Shown: positions 34,840-48,956 of the stretch, piece by piece
Layout: each line of letters opens with the position of its first letter
Position numbering within the stretch: the first letter of the stretch is position 1
NCBI GenBank assembly: GCA_004335635.1
Contig: QAXH01005311.1
Location: 10,640-74,639, forward strand
Length of the DNA: 64,000 nt
Direction of reading: 5' to 3'
DNA from: Chloromonas sp. AAM2
Taxonomy: Eukaryota > Chlorophyta > Chlorophyceae > Chlamydomonadales > Chlamydomonadaceae
Notes under the pieces: generated by a model
The model's database searches: none
Told to the model about the DNA's origin: nothing
What the model saw: the letters and a program-made list of their open reading frames with translations, nothing else
Made by a program: the position numbers and the translations under genes

Positions 34840-37800
34840 CTACCAACCATGCACAAAGGTCAAGGCCAAGGATACGACGACCAGCATAGCCCACCCACAG
34901 TTGGCCGGGCCTGAAGCGGCATTGGGCGGTGGTGGTGGTGAGGGCAGCGGTGCGGTTTGGCCGGGTCCAACCTCAAGATTGGACGACCCACCTGTTCCAT
35001 CCGGGGCCCCGTTTGAAACACCCGCTTGCGGAGCACTGGTTTGCGAGTCGGGAAATGCCTCTAATGGGGAGTATTCGTCTTGTGAATCCTCGGCAGGGCT
35101 GGGTGGCTGAGAAACAGGGCTTTCTAGTACAGGTGGTGGGTAAGGAACAGTCGCAGGATCGTCAAGAAGAGGTGGCAGATAGCTAGACTCTTCACTGGAT
35201 TCTTCGATGGAAATGTTCGCTCTGATCGTGGGCACTCTATTTTGGCGGGGCGGTGGTGATCGGCNNNNNNNNNNNNNNNNNNNNNNNNNNNNNNNNNNNN
35301 NNNNNNNNNNNNNNNNNNNNNNNNNNNNNNNNNNNNNNNNNNNNNNNNNNNNNNNNNNNNNNNNNNNNNNNNNNNNNNNNNNNNNNNNNNNNNNNNNNNN
35401 NNNNNNNNNNNNNNNNNNNNNNNNNNNNNNNNNNNNNNNNNNNNNNGCGGGGGGGGGCTTTGGCGCAGCATGGGAGGGGAGGCATCGTTGACTGCCATGT
35501 TAAGAAGCCGCCAGGTCAGTTGTGCATCCTGCAGAGACAGCACGTCCGGGGTGAAAGAATTGATGGGGTGCGCGGCCCAGCAAGCGATGGGTTCAGTGAT
35601 GAGAGTGACCCAGCAAGCAAGGGAAATGAATGCATGAGCGAGCACCCGCTTGTCTGGAGGTCAGGAAGCGACTGAGCAAGAGTCATTCTGAAAATACTGA
35701 ACGAAATCTCGAGATCCACTGCTACCTGCCTCCGGACAGCAGCTTGAATCAACGTCATGCAGCCAAATGATGCACCTCGGCCACCTCGACATGGGCCACA
35801 CATGACATGGCAGGGGCGGTATCTATGAGGTTTGGGTGGTAAACCGGCGCAGCTAACCTGCAGCACAGGTTGACTGAGCAAATGGAGCCCCAAGCCCTAC
35901 CTGCAAATCCCAAGGCTGTAGGTTGGCCGGGTCCAGGGCCTCGAATTGAAATCCGTTGTAGTCCGGCACTGCGTTGAGTGGTGCTCCCACGATTGTGAAG
36001 TTGGGGGCAAAGCCTTTCCACATGGGGGCTGTGTTGGTGGTGAGAGTGCCACATGTCAGGCCCCAGGCGAAATTAAAGATCCCTGCAGAAAGACACAATT
36101 CAAGTCACAGCCTGCGTCTTACTGTTGCTGCTCGTGATGCCTGAACGCCGCATGTTGTCGGTCAGCCCATCACACACACCCGGGGCAACCTGGCAGGTTG
36201 AGATTGAGCTATGCTATCCCGCATGCCATGGTTTTGGCGTATGGCATCCGCATGGCCAGCCCTACCCAGCCACAGCCACCAGTCCACCTGTACACCCGGG
36301 CACACCGTTTGGATTGCCAGGCAGAGTCTGTTCTTCTTGTTGCCTTCAAACATGTGGCACGAACGCCCTGCCCCCCTGTACATACACTACACTTGAAATA
36401 TGCAGGGTAAGGTGGTATCTTAGACGTATAGTGCCTGACACCTGCCCAAAGGCGATAGCAACCGGCTGCCGTAACACTAACGGTACTAAGGTATCTTTGT
36501 TGATGCCCTTTATGGAAGTTGAAGTCCATATTGAACTTGGCTGGCATGCATACATGATGACCTTGCAAACCCTCCACATACACATACACGTGTGCACACA
36601 CATTGCCCGTGTGCTCACCGGCGTTTCCCCCTGAGGTTGCGCTGCCGCCGCTGACCCATGTGCGTGTGCACTTGCCCAGGTTGATGCGGCTGTACAGATT
36701 CTGCGGACGTGGCATGCAAGACCCCGGTCAATGCAAGTCGCGGCTGTGTGCAGCAGCCAAGAGGGCAATAAACCGTGAAGCTGTGGATTGAACCATGGCT
36801 CAGCCCATTGCATCATGTCGTGTTTTCAGCTGCCAACAGCATCAGCGGCCATTCGATGGTCAACCGCAGACAGTCATGGCCACAACGGCACGACAGGCAA
36901 GGGCGCACGCAATCAACATGAGACCTAGTCTCGATGTCCATGTCTGCTGAACCTGCGTGACCTGCCCAGTCTGCCTCACCATGCAGTTTGCCTCGGAGTG
37001 GAAGTCCAGGCTCATGTCATTGCCAATGATGTTGTGGAACACGTTCAGCGCTGCAGGCCAAGCAATGGATAATCATCAGTGTTGTGGACACATTCAAGGC
37101 CAAGCAATGGACAAGGCTCAGTGCCAAATAGTGCACATGGAGAGACACTCGGCAAGACTGATCAAGTGGTACTGTTTGATGACGGCAATGCTGGCTTGCT
37201 TTCACGCAACTGATGGTTCCAAGCTTCCTTTTGCCCTTGGACTGCCCTCTCCTGTGCTTTGCGTTTCCCGCTGCTGTTCGACTCCACAGCTCCTGTGCTT
37301 TCACTGCCTGCCCACTGCCTTCACTCCCCCCATTGCCTGCCTAACTCCCCCTTTGCCTCTTGCCAACTATCCTCCCAGCCCAAATCAGTCTGAGCTGAGT
37401 CTGCCCCTGCCTTCAACTCCCCTCCCCACCGTGCTTTAACTCCAATCCCCTGTGCTTTGACACCAAGTGCACACTCACACGACATGTGGTCCACTGTGAG
37501 GTCATGGACAAAGCTGCCGCCAATCTGCACATGCACCAAAACACATTACTAGGTAGTGCATTTACTGTTCCATGGCACAACACACTGGCCATGACGCACT
37601 CTGCTTGTATTGGCGGGTTCTCTGGTTACTACTTCCACCATGCCAGTACGCTGGTGCCATGTCAATCAAATACAGCGTTACTCAAGTTGCAGTAGGTGCC
37701 GTTCGTGAGTGTCAATACCACAACCCTAGGTCTACTGTCACTAACATGCAGTACGCTGAAGTCAAACCACCAACAATGGAGCAGTGGCGTCCCTCCCTGT

Positions 37801-40800
37801 CATTGCATATCACACACCTGTGATGGGTTGCTATAGGGTTGCTTTGTTCTCAGCAGGTTGCGTCCCTTCCTGTCAGGGTCTAGCACACACCTGAATGTTT
37901 CTCATGATGTTGTCGGCGGAGCGGGCGAACCGCAGCGCATGATGCCCCGTGAAGCGGCCCGTGCGCCCGCCCGTGCGGTCCGTGTTGAAGCTCAAGAGAA
38001 TGTCCTCAACGGTGCTGAAGAAGGAGCTGGATAACTGCACGTGGGCAGTACAGGGCACGTGGGCATTGAAGGTCACAACACAGGTGACATGTGGGCAGTA
38101 CAGGTGACTGGCACAGGGCACGAGTAGCACCGCACAGTCAAGTGATGCGAGTGATGCTTGCGATCAAGTAAACAAGGATTGTGTGCGCACGCGCGTGTGG
38201 TGCTGCTCCTGTTGTGACGAACACTTCGACATTAAATAGCAAACCCATATGTGAAGCACGTGTCTCACACTCTGAAGCACGTGATTTGCACTCGGGGGGT
38301 GCGTCGCATTGTGCGGCACGTGTGTTGAACCATGAAAAACAATTCTGGCAATATGAAGCACGTGCGAGTGTGATGGGGAGGAAGACAGTTGCTGTGAAAC
38401 CACTGTAAGTGTTCATGGCGCCTGCATGGCTCAGCCACAGACCACTCATGACCGCATGCGCGTCCTGAGCCCTGTGCCACTCACATGCAGCCCGATGTCG
38501 ACGTTCACGAACTTTACTCTCCGTACCCAGCAGTTGACGCAGCCGTTTATGCCTAGGGCGTTGTAACCGTCCTCAGTCAGGTGCCCGGCGTAAACGCTGG
38601 GGGCAAACTCAAACGATAGGTCCTCAATGCCGGTCTGCAAGCATTGTGTAGTACCTCGCAGCATATTATATGCATACCAAGTATGCTGACTATCATGACT
38701 ATATGCTAACAAGCCACAGAGCAGGTATCTCTTTGTCATGTGCAACTACCCTTTGCCGGCGCCGATGGGGTTGAACATCTACGTGGGATGCGCAGGCTTC
38801 AGGTCTGAGTGGCGTGCTTGCCAGAGCAAGACAGCATGTTGACAAGCATGACAGCATGCTCACTGACAAGTGGCACTCGGAATTCTCCGCACCACGTGAC
38901 AGACACTCGTTGCATGCTGTGCCACTGCTGATGGGGTTGAGCGTCTACATGGATGCACTGCCTGGTGGACAGAGTAGGGTTGGTGGTGGAAACCGACAAA
39001 AACTGCACAGTTGGATTCGTATTGCGGTATGTCTCTGTACTGCTCCTTACCTCAGACAGGAAGCTCGGATTGAACCTGTGGAGTTGGACGTTTCTCCACT
39101 TGCTCGGCTTGAGGTCAAAGGGCAGGCGGCGTTCGAACTCAACCACTGTGTTGCTGCCGACCCATGTGATCCTCTTGATGCGGGAAGCCCAGAAGATCAA
39201 CGGGCCGTTGTTCAGCAGGTTGGAGGCGGGTCCCTTGCCCCAATCCTGCATGGTCGTGTGACAGGGTTAGGGTTAGCGTTAGGGTTACACGTAGTGGTGC
39301 TGTGAGTGTGCTAGCGACTCATGATACAGACAGACGCTGCATGCACTGGCCGGTCAGTAAGTACATATCAAGTATAGTATGATATTGTAATACATACAAG
39401 ACGTATATATTGTATTAACATGTACCCTGCCCAGCCTTCAGTAAGTATTCACCCAAGGAGGCGATATCCTGGATATCCTTTTCCGCACCTTTCCTGTCAA
39501 GTTACCGTACATGTAATCCACCAGGGCGTAGTTCGAGTCGCTCGCGACCACGCGAATCAACTCGCCGGCTTTCAGCCCCGAGCGGCCCGCGATGACCACG
39601 GAGGGCTCGCCTCGCCACGTGTCCTCCTGAACCACACCGACAAGGGTGCCCGAGGTGGCGGCGGGGTAGCCCTGCAGACCACACAAGGTGGCAGGCATAT
39701 CCATGTTAGGTTCAGAATCAGGAGTACAGTGACGGTCCCTTTACCCGACCAGATGCCTTTCCATCTCCACTGTAGCATGCACAGTGTTGGCCAGGCCATG
39801 AGGAAACACCGAGCAGCCCATTGAATGGAAACACCGAGCAGCCCATGTGGCCACAAGCCATGTGAGCTGACAACGTAGCACACAGGCACACACCTTGGAG
39901 CTCCAGGGATACGTGAAATGTCAATGGGCCATACCTGACGACGCCAGGTTTAAGAGCTCCATCAGCACATGAATAGGCAATTCCAAGACATTCTGGAGAT
40001 GTCGTTCCGAGTGGTATCAAGCCCAGTTTACACTGACTTTATGTCTGTGGCACACCGGCTCGTGTAACTTCTATCCCCTGGGCTGTGCCATGACTTACGT
40101 TGAGCGTCAGGAAGAAAGGGTCGTCCCGCCAGAGAGACAGACCGCCAGTTTGCTTGGCTTTTGCCCTCCATGGGCCATACAAGCTCTGTACAGCAGGGCC
40201 CAGCCCAACTCACACAGGGATCAGATAACAGACTGATTAGAGGAAAGTTATATACCATACAAGCTAGTAGAACACCACTTGCACTCCCAAATTGCTGTAC
40301 TGATGACGGATTGGCACACTGGGCCTAGGGCTGAATTGGTTTTGGCACGACAACCTGTCCATTCAGCTGTCAAAGCCTAACTTGCGCCCATGGAGGCTTA
40401 GCATAGGCACGCATGCATGCACGGCACTGCGTTCCAGGCCCATTGCCGACCCCGCTTACATCCATGCAGTACGGCATGTAGATGGTGGTGACGTCCCTCC
40501 CGGAGCCCCGGATGACAATGGAGCCCGTCCGCACCACAGGCCTGCGGGAACAGGCAGATGGTTTATACACGAGTGTCACTGTTAGAGTCTCAATGCACTT
40601 GTTTTGTCTGGAGTCCCGGCAAAGGCACTTGCATCAGTGGCATGATGACAAGAGTTTCTGCATACATCATGCCCCAGCAGCCATCTCAAACCCCGCATTA
40701 AATGACAGCACCACTGGGATCTGAATCTGGATTTGGTGGAATGGCAGCTGCATTGCTCGCACGCTCCACACTGCGTGCTGCCGCCCAGCCACCTTGACCC

Positions 40801-42346
40801 TCAGCCTCCCTTGGGTTGCCCTTGGCTGTGTGTGGCAACCCTGCCATGCCCAGCCATGTGTGTGGCAACCCTGTGAGCGTTGTGAGCGTTGCGCCTGACT
40901 GTGTGTCCCCATTGAGGCTCGTGTTTGCGTTTCTGGCTTAATTTTGGCGGGGCGAGGGAAGGCTTCAACCAGTTGTATCATCATGTCACAGGCATCTCTT
41001 ATTTTTGGCATGGCAACACACACCTGTCCTTGTGCAGATATCGTTCCCAGTAGTATCAAGCCCACTTTACACTGGCTTCATGATGTTGTCTTTGGCACAT
41101 TGGCCTGTGTAACACATTCTTTCAGAATTCTCAATTATGTGCCACAGGCACCACACAGGTCTTTATCCCAACCCGTGCATCAGAAAACGGCACAGAACCC
41201 AGAAATGGGCATTGCCTTGACCAAAGAAAGGCCACCGCAAAACACCGAGTTTCGTTTGCAATATGTGGCCTCCCATCCCCCACCGCCAAATGGATCCAGT
41301 GTGAGGCACACAAGGCTTATCCTCTAGGCCTACATTACCTCAAACCTCGCCAAACCCAGCTTCAGCAGGCACTTCACCCTTGCCCTACCCAAAGCAAAGA
41401 AGCAAACCTGCATCCTTGCCCAACTCACTTGTCCAGTACAAATGTTCCGGGGGGGATGTTCAGCACGCCGCCCCAAGGAATGGATCGGAAGGCTGAATTG
41501 AATGCCTCCCAATCGGACTTGCCGTCATTGGGCACTGCTTTGAAGTCCTTCACCAGGTCGAACTCCGCTGGAGGGTCGGGTATAGGTCTCTCACCCTGTG
41601 CCCAGGTCAACATCAGGTCTCCATTGGCAGCCCAAACGCCATGCAAGTGTTACCACCAATGCTGCAAGCTTGCGCATGCATGGGATCAGCGAATGACAAG
41701 GTAAAAAGGAATGCACATGGCAACCGTCAGCAGAGGCTCGACTCATGCAAGCCAGTGCGTGCCCACACTACCCATGTTGCGCCTGGCAGCTGCTTGGTGT
41801 GCATGCCTGTGTGTCAAGACTGTACCCACCATACGGTATCCAGCCCAGCTCCAGTCTGACATTCTGCCTGCGGGATCGAAGAGCTCGCCTGCCTGACCCC
41901 AGAACTTGGAATTGGAGCCAGGCGTGTAAGGCACTGCATTGGCGGAGCAGCATGGCAGGGGAATCGTCGACGTGGCCTGGTTGCGTGCTGAGAACCTGAG
42001 ACTCGGACGTCATGTTTCTCGTGGCAAGATAAGGGCCGGCACCGGGGACGACGTACGATTCAAAGCGCAAATCTGTTGTGCTTGTTAACACACCTCGTGC
42101 TCCCTGGACAGGCGGGAACTCGTAATCGTAATAGTCGTCTGACGGTGGGATGGTCTCGTCAATCGAATAGTTTGGGACCTCCACGTTTGTATAGTATTCG
42201 TCTGAGAGCTCTTCCGGAGAAGCAAATGAAGTATCTGTTGAGGGCCCATCCTGTGCGTGCACAAAGCTGCGTGGTTCTGCACCTAGACATAGCAATACCA
42301 GTAGAAATGGACCTTGCAAGCTGGCCGCCATGCTCAATGCCAGCAT
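34840..42346 (-). CDS. Secreted beta-helix (pectin-lyase-fold) protein, probably GPI-anchored
   Basis: Fourteen minus-strand exons: 42094-42346, 41830-41933, 41429-41595, 40460-40541, 40099-40185, 39489-39671, 39051-39245, 38485-38634, 37891-38034, 37479-37524, 36980-37050, 36619-36700, 35901-36082, 34840-35528. Phases agree throughout; the last exon contains a gap. It starts with a signal peptide (LQGPFLLVLLCLG), then DWSWAGYRMGERPIPDPPAE, then the typical opening of a pectate-lyase-3 type right-handed helix (DFKAVPNDGKSDWEAFNSAF, PWGGVLNIPPGTFVL, GSIVIRGSGRDVTTIYMP). Later coils read like FEFAPSVYAGHL, VEDILLSFNTDR, NLYSRINLGKCTRTW. After the helix come a Pro/Ser/Glu-rich stalk and a hydrophobic C-terminus (GWAMLVVVSLALTFV), as in GPI-anchored or wall proteins. 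A role in binding or cutting wall polysaccharide is inferred; no catalytic residues were identified. Confidence 0.8.
35265..35446. other. Run of N (182)
   Basis: Gap within the proline-rich part of the last exon of the beta-helix gene; its true length decides the frame there. Confidence 1.
40000..40070 (+). repeat. Repeat B fragment (3' part)
   Basis: Contains GAGTGGTATCAAGCCCAGTT, in intron 5 of the beta-helix gene. Confidence 0.6.
40870..41125 (+). repeat. Repeat B copy, nearly full length
   Basis: Carries both the TTTTGGCGGGGCGAGGGAAG start and the GTATCAAGCCCACTTTACAC end, in intron 3 of the beta-helix gene. Confidence 0.7.
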
Positions 42347-43463
42347 CTGCCAAGTGTTTGGCAACGAGGTAAGCCACCCTGCTCGTACCGCAACGTAATC
42401 AATGTGGCTTCCCGAGTGCGGTCATGCAAATTTGGGGGGCAAATTACCGTACGGTCGGTTATGCCGTACGAATACGAGGTGCCAAGCAGCTTCTGCAGGT
42501 GCTGCCATAGAGTGTTGCGCAGCGCGCATCAGTGTCAACTGGACCTAAACTTATTCTGCGCCCCAGTGCCGGCCCTACGTAAGGATCCAGGTCTAACTCA
42601 GTCAACTCCGTCAACCAGTTAAAGATCGCACAACGATTTTTTTGTTGGTGTACATTCATTTTGCATAGCCCAATGTCTTGCTTACCACTTGTTGCGCTAC
42701 TAGTATCCTGCTTTGTTGAAGTGACATTGTATTACTTACAGTGCTCATGTTCCACCTAACTCACTGTTTGAATTGACACTAAGAAAGAACCATCCATCAA
42801 CCTGACACCTTTACTCTAGCGTCAAGTCACAATGCCTTAACGTGCAGACACTCTCGTTTTATTCAACATATTGTGTCAGTGTCTTCCCGTACCTGATGCG
42901 CTAGCCTCAAGGCCTATGCATAGGCAGCAAGTTTCTGATGATTCATGTATGCCGGCATGTGAGGCAGGAGCTTGTCTTTGTGAGCGGTGTTTTGGGTTGA
43001 TGCTGATTTCTGACGGCTTGGACCCTGCTAAGCTCTAGGATGGCGCAGCGATCCTGTCAGGTGAGGCCCAATAAAAATGGTTTGGACCGTGCTATGTTCT
43101 TAAAAGGAGCAGTTACTCTGTCAGGTGAGGCGCAAGAATTATGCCTCGGACCTTGCTACGTTGCAGGTGAGCCTAGTTTATGCAGTCAGCACACGTGGTT
43201 GGATTGTGGAACAAGAGGAGAGCCATGAGGAAGCGACCCAACCATTGAATGGTGCACGTGCATGTAAACAGGGTCCATTTGATTCGTGACGTACAAGCAG
43301 ATAGCAGACAATGCCGCAGGGAACTTACTCGAGTGCACCATGAATTTGCGATAGTATGACATGCGCCTGCGCCGGCAGTTACATGAAACATAGCTGAAGC
43401 TACCTCAGGTTAAAAAACAAAAGATGCAACAACCACCCCGAGCGTTGTAGGTCATGTGCTTAT
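42347..43463. other. Divergent intergenic stretch
   Basis: Upstream region of the beta-helix gene (-) and of the small gene at 43464 (+). Nothing else was recognised. Confidence 0.5.
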
Positions 43464-43987
43464 ATGTTGTGGGTTGTCCATATGCAGATATTCGGCCGCC
43501 GCCCTATGGTACCTTCCAGCCACTTGATGGAGGCCCTGTGCATCCACGTGCTGCGCCTGCTGCCACATGGAGGCTGCACCAGTGCCAGCAAGAGGGTGAG
43601 CTTGCAAAACTGCATCTACACAATCACGAGCGACCCTAGGCAAGGCTATATGTGCAAAGTCTCCAAGCGTGCTTGCTTCACTGTCTCTGCTATGATGACA
43701 CTGGCGACACTGGCTTACAGGGTGGCATGTATCACGTTAGCAAGTATGACGCTTCTGAACAGGGTAGTTGCGCAAGGACTGGCGCCAGGATTTGGAGGAA
43801 GCTGAGCAAAAACGTGCAGGAGATATTGGCCTGCGGCGTCCTGCCGGGACAGAAGATTGGAGGGTGTCCAACTGGGCGGTTCCTGCTGCTCAGGCAGGAG
43901 GTCTTTGACAAGGCATGGCAGAAGGTTGTGACTCATGCGGCAGCCGTTACTGGCTGCAACCCCGCTTCGGAGCCTGGGTACTTTTGA
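43464..43987 (+). CDS. Hypothetical basic protein, two exons, 132 residues
   Basis: The exons 43464-43595 and 43721-43987 join in phase 0 through a GTGAGC donor and a TTACAG acceptor. The product begins MLWVVHMQIFGRRPMVPS, continues LMEALCIHVLRLLPHGGC, then IWRKLSKNVQEILACGVLPG and GRFLLLRQEVFDKAWQKVV, and ends SEPGYF. It contains several cysteines, amphipathic helices and no signal peptide. I recognise no family. It may be a real small gene or the tail of an older, broken gene, since a longer 5' part could be missing. It lies between the divergent beta-helix gene and a repeat-rich stretch. Confidence 0.45.
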
Positions 43988-44943
43988 GCCCCAAGCAACC
44001 GGATTTTGATGTACAGATTTTTAGGCACAAGTGTGTACAGCTACTGTACATCACCATCAGGCATACGCACATGCTGCCGCCCGTTGTGCATGCATTGAGA
44101 CTCTTGCAGCCCTGGTAGTGTCCTGGTAGCCAACCCAGGTGACGGCGGGGTTTCTGGACTTAGTACCAGCAGCCCAACGCGAACTTTGAACTTCTTTCTC
44201 AGGGTAGGTCAGGGCGGTACACATCCCGACGTGTGTCATGGGACGGCTTCCCTGATGTAAGATATGAATATACATATGAATATAGCCAATACACGACACT
44301 GGCAGGCTTGCAGAGAGGCTTGACACACGATCCGCTTGACACAAGCAAACAAACAGACGCTTTGCTGGGCATTTCCCGGTTATCCAGTTTTCTGTTCGTT
44401 TACAGTTCTTTGTGGTTAACAGACCCACCACCTGGGGTGCGATCCCCCTTACAGATAAGGTCACTAGGCCGTTCAGAAATAGGCCCGTTCGGATAAAGAG
44501 ACGGTCACTGTACTTTGGTAGGGGCACACTTGCCACGGCAGAAAACATCAGGGCCTGGGCGAAGGCTTTCCTGCCGAGACAGCAGTAGGAAGCTTTTTGA
44601 TTGAGATAGGAAACCAGGCAGGAATCTCGGCCAACCCCGGAACAAACCTGCTTCTGAACACAACCCAAGGTAACCAACAACGAGCCACACTGACTTACAA
44701 AGAGGGATTGCATACCAGGAAGCGTGTATACTATACTACAGAAAGAAAACAGGCTTCGGCTGCATTGAATCAATTGCTGCAGCCTTGTAACGAGGGATTC
44801 AGCCGTGCCAGCAAGGGTTGGTTCTCTCTTGCCTGGCTGGCTTACTGTGCGACTCCTACGCACAGCAGATGCTGACTTCCTTACAGGTCTTGACATTTGT
44901 TGTTGTGTTCTGACGCTGCACATGCTTCATGATTACGGTCACA
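43988..44943. other. Repeat-bearing intergenic stretch
   Basis: It holds repeat A copy 8 (44195-44265) and a repeat B-like piece (44680-44790, TTACAAAGAGGGATTGCATA). A 288-codon minus-strand frame covers it but was rejected as coding. Confidence 0.5.
44195..44265 (+). repeat. Repeat A copy 8
   Basis: Contains CTCAGGGTAGGTCAGGGCGG and GGGACGGCTTCCCTGATGTA. Confidence 0.75.
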
Positions 44944-45519
44944 TTATATATATGTATTTACACCACAACGGTCACATTTAGCGGGTGATCCAGTCATGCC
45001 GTCGTGGTCAATGGCAAACACAGCATCTGCTGTGCCACAACTGCTGGCAATGCTTTGCCAGGCTGTCCCTGAGATATCGCTCCAAGTGGTTTGAATGCTT
45101 CTTTGCGACCTGGTCCATGTAATGGCACCCTGCCCAGTCAGAGTCGCTGCTAAGCTACCAACCGTGGCAGCTTGGAAACCTGAGAGGGCGTGTACTTTAT
45201 AGCTTGGTTGGTAGCACACAAGGTAGGCCAAATGCTCCTGCCCTGCTGCTGCAAGAGGGTACCACTGGGGGTGCCAGATGAACTGCAGATGCGTCATATG
45301 TCCGCCAGCTGAGCCTTCACAGAGAAAAGAGAGCACTTGTCCTTGTCCGGCGGGGATGGAGAAGGAGGTAGTGGAGGCGGCCAACGTTTCGCAGATTTCG
45401 GGGTTCAGAGTTGTCGGATAAGCTGTCACTCCTGTCACTCCTGTCCCTGTGTCCCCATATCTGACATATGCGAGCCGTTCCCCTTGCCGAGGCACTTGAA
45501 AACCTGAAATCTTTGGCAT
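44944..45519 (-). CDS. Hypothetical protein, 191-codon open frame
   Basis: An open frame from a true ATG at 45519 to a stop at 44944. The sequence looks protein-like: varied composition, aromatic clusters (LQFIWHPQWYPL, HLAYLVCYQPSYKVHAL), strand-like segments (GSLAATLTGQGAITWT) and a C-terminal CDRCG. No family was recognised. Just upstream, in another frame, about 45520-45640 encodes WKLPVRPDFRQLPPGVVVG and AEVKKGSQMSDAKDF, which also looks coding, so the gene may be longer with an unresolved intron or frameshift near 45500. No signal peptide is evident. Confidence 0.4.
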   Translation of the reverse strand: MPKISGFQVPRQGERLAYVRYGDTGTGVTGVTAYPTTLNPEICETLAASTTSFSIPAGQGQVLSFLCEGSAGGHMTHLQFIWHPQWYPLAAAGQEHLAYLVCYQPSYKVHALSGFQAATVGSLAATLTGQGAITWTRSQRSIQTTWSDISGTAWQSIASSCGTADAVFAIDHDGMTGSPAKCDRCGVNTYI

Positions 45520-45722
45520 CCGACATCTGCGAGCCTTTCTTCACCTCTGCCTTCTTGTCACCCACCACCACCCCAGGGGGCAGCTGTCTGAAGTCCGGCC
45601 GCACGGGAAGCTTCCAAATGGCTCAGGTGTTGTATCGGGCACCCCACACACCAGGTGTATTGCTGCACTTGCATCCACCTCCTACATGTGCCGCACCAGA
45701 TGCTGATCCAGCTTGATGTCAG

Positions 45723-45847
45723 GAAAAGAAAAGTTTGCCAGTTCTGGGACAAATTGCATCCCAAGGCTGGCACTTGCTCCCCACAACGCGCACTCGCAAC
45801 ACCGGTTTCAGTGGTACTCCCCAGAATTGGCAAACATCTTTTTTTTG
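45723..45847. mobile_element. Element C2, short inverted-end element
   Basis: A 125-bp element bounded by AAAGTTTGCCAGTTCTGGGA on the left and CCAGAATTGGCAAACATCTT on the right, in inverted orientation. The shortest of the three C elements. Confidence 0.7.
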
Positions 45848-46586
45848 CTTGAGATTGAGTGTGTTGCGTGACCCAGCCGAAGTTGGTGTTACAGATGATT
45901 GGCCATGTTGCACCTCCAATGGACTGTCATCTGCATGGTGCTTGCGGCTGCGGAACATGCCAGCCATATCAGTAGCAGGCATCATGGAGGTGGCAGCACA
46001 TTGCTAGACCTGTCAGTTGAGCTGCAGCCTGGGTGTGGTCAGGGGGACTGACGCAATTATCTGCAATACCAGCGGCTACGTCATAATGCAGACGTACAAC
46101 ACGCAGCATGATATCAAGCTGGAGTATATCGAGCATCTGGTGCAGCGCAAAAAGAAGTTTGTCAGTAGGGAAACAACAACATGCGTGTGTCTGTCGACCG
46201 ACACAGCTGGCACGTGCTACCTGCGTCGTCAGTCAATCAAATCAGACATGATGTAATTAAAGTACGCTGCATGATTTGCGCCCCAACAAAAACTCTCTGC
46301 GGGTTTCACTGCTGATGCATACCGACACCTAGGGTTTGGGTGTCTAATCGATGTCGGTGATCTAATGCTGCATGTTGCGTGGTGAACGTCTGCTCGGCAA
46401 GGTGAGCGACTGCGCTTCCGATTTGAAGTGTTTCCGTTGGGACCAGAAACGGACCGTTGGGGCGGGCTTCTCAAAGTGTGCACCGACCTGCAAACGCATA
46501 ACTGCGTCTGTCGCTGCCATTTGCCTGTCCAGACTTTCACCACTCGCTAGGCAGCCAGTGCCCCGAGTGATTGGGACAAACACAAC
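45848..46586. other. Upstream region of the 14-3-3 gene
   Basis: A plus-strand open segment at about 46080-46160 (TYNTQHDIKLEYIEHLVQRK) looks protein-like but has no connected exons. It is followed by AAGAAGTTTGTCAG, similar to the end of element C. The promoter and 5' UTR of the 14-3-3 gene should lie in the right part. Confidence 0.4.
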
Positions 46587-48118
<1,532 letters not shown>

Positions 48119-48956
48119 GCAGCGCAGCCAGTCCCTAGTCAGTCATGGTCAGAACTGAACAAGGCGGAGTTGTACCCTTCTTTGGATCTGATCACTTGTG
48201 AGCTGACTGAGCTGGAAGGTAGCTTTTGCCATGTTGCAAGTTTACTGGCATATTGTTGGGTGACGCTGTCTAACGAAACGACCTGCGCGCCCTCTGATTG
48301 ACAGTGCGACGGTTTACCAGAGCATTGGCTCACGTTACAATGCTGACATGACTGGCTGGCTTTAGGCCAGCTCGCACCAGCTTTCCTGTGCGCTCATTTG
48401 TGTGTTCTGCATTGCAGTGGCTATCTCTTCTGTGCGAATGCTTGCATCAGGTTCTTGCCATGCGTGATTGCCGCATGGGTCGTGTAGGTGGGAGGCCGGG
48501 TGGTTTGCTGTTACGCCTTTCGTGGCATGTCCAACTGAGGCGTTTGGGGTGTAGACCACTTGTGTGCTCCACTGCACCTGAGCTTGCTAATGTTTTCACA
48601 TCTATGCTGGGCCTTAATTGCATGATGTGTCCACTGAACCTGGGCGGTCACCCCAAACTCGCTACGGAAAATGGGTGTTGCCCTCTGTAAGGTGCTGTGT
48701 CAATATATGTTCCTGGCCTCAATCGCAGCATTGCATGCAAGGCGAATCATGCACTAACGTCGGACTTGCATTCATTACACATATGATCTCAGCAGCTCAG
48801 GCACATAGTGGCACATCACGACTGCACAGCATGGCATGCAGTCATGTGCACACGCCATTTGTCTGGAGTCGTGTGACTAGTGCAGAGAGCCTCGCAGTGA
48901 CCTGCAAACAACCAGGAGACAGACATGACACGCTTAAAAGACTGGGACGGATGTTT
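48119..48956. other. Convergent 3' region
   Basis: 3' UTRs of the 14-3-3 gene (+) and the ARMC2-like gene (-). TGTAA signals at 48686-48690 (+) and, on the minus strand, 48775-48779 leave the two transcript ends close but probably not overlapping. Confidence 0.55.

Noticed and set aside
44057..44923. 288-codon minus-strand frame
   Set aside because: It runs through repeat A and repeat B copies, starts at a doubtful codon and shows no protein-like pattern.
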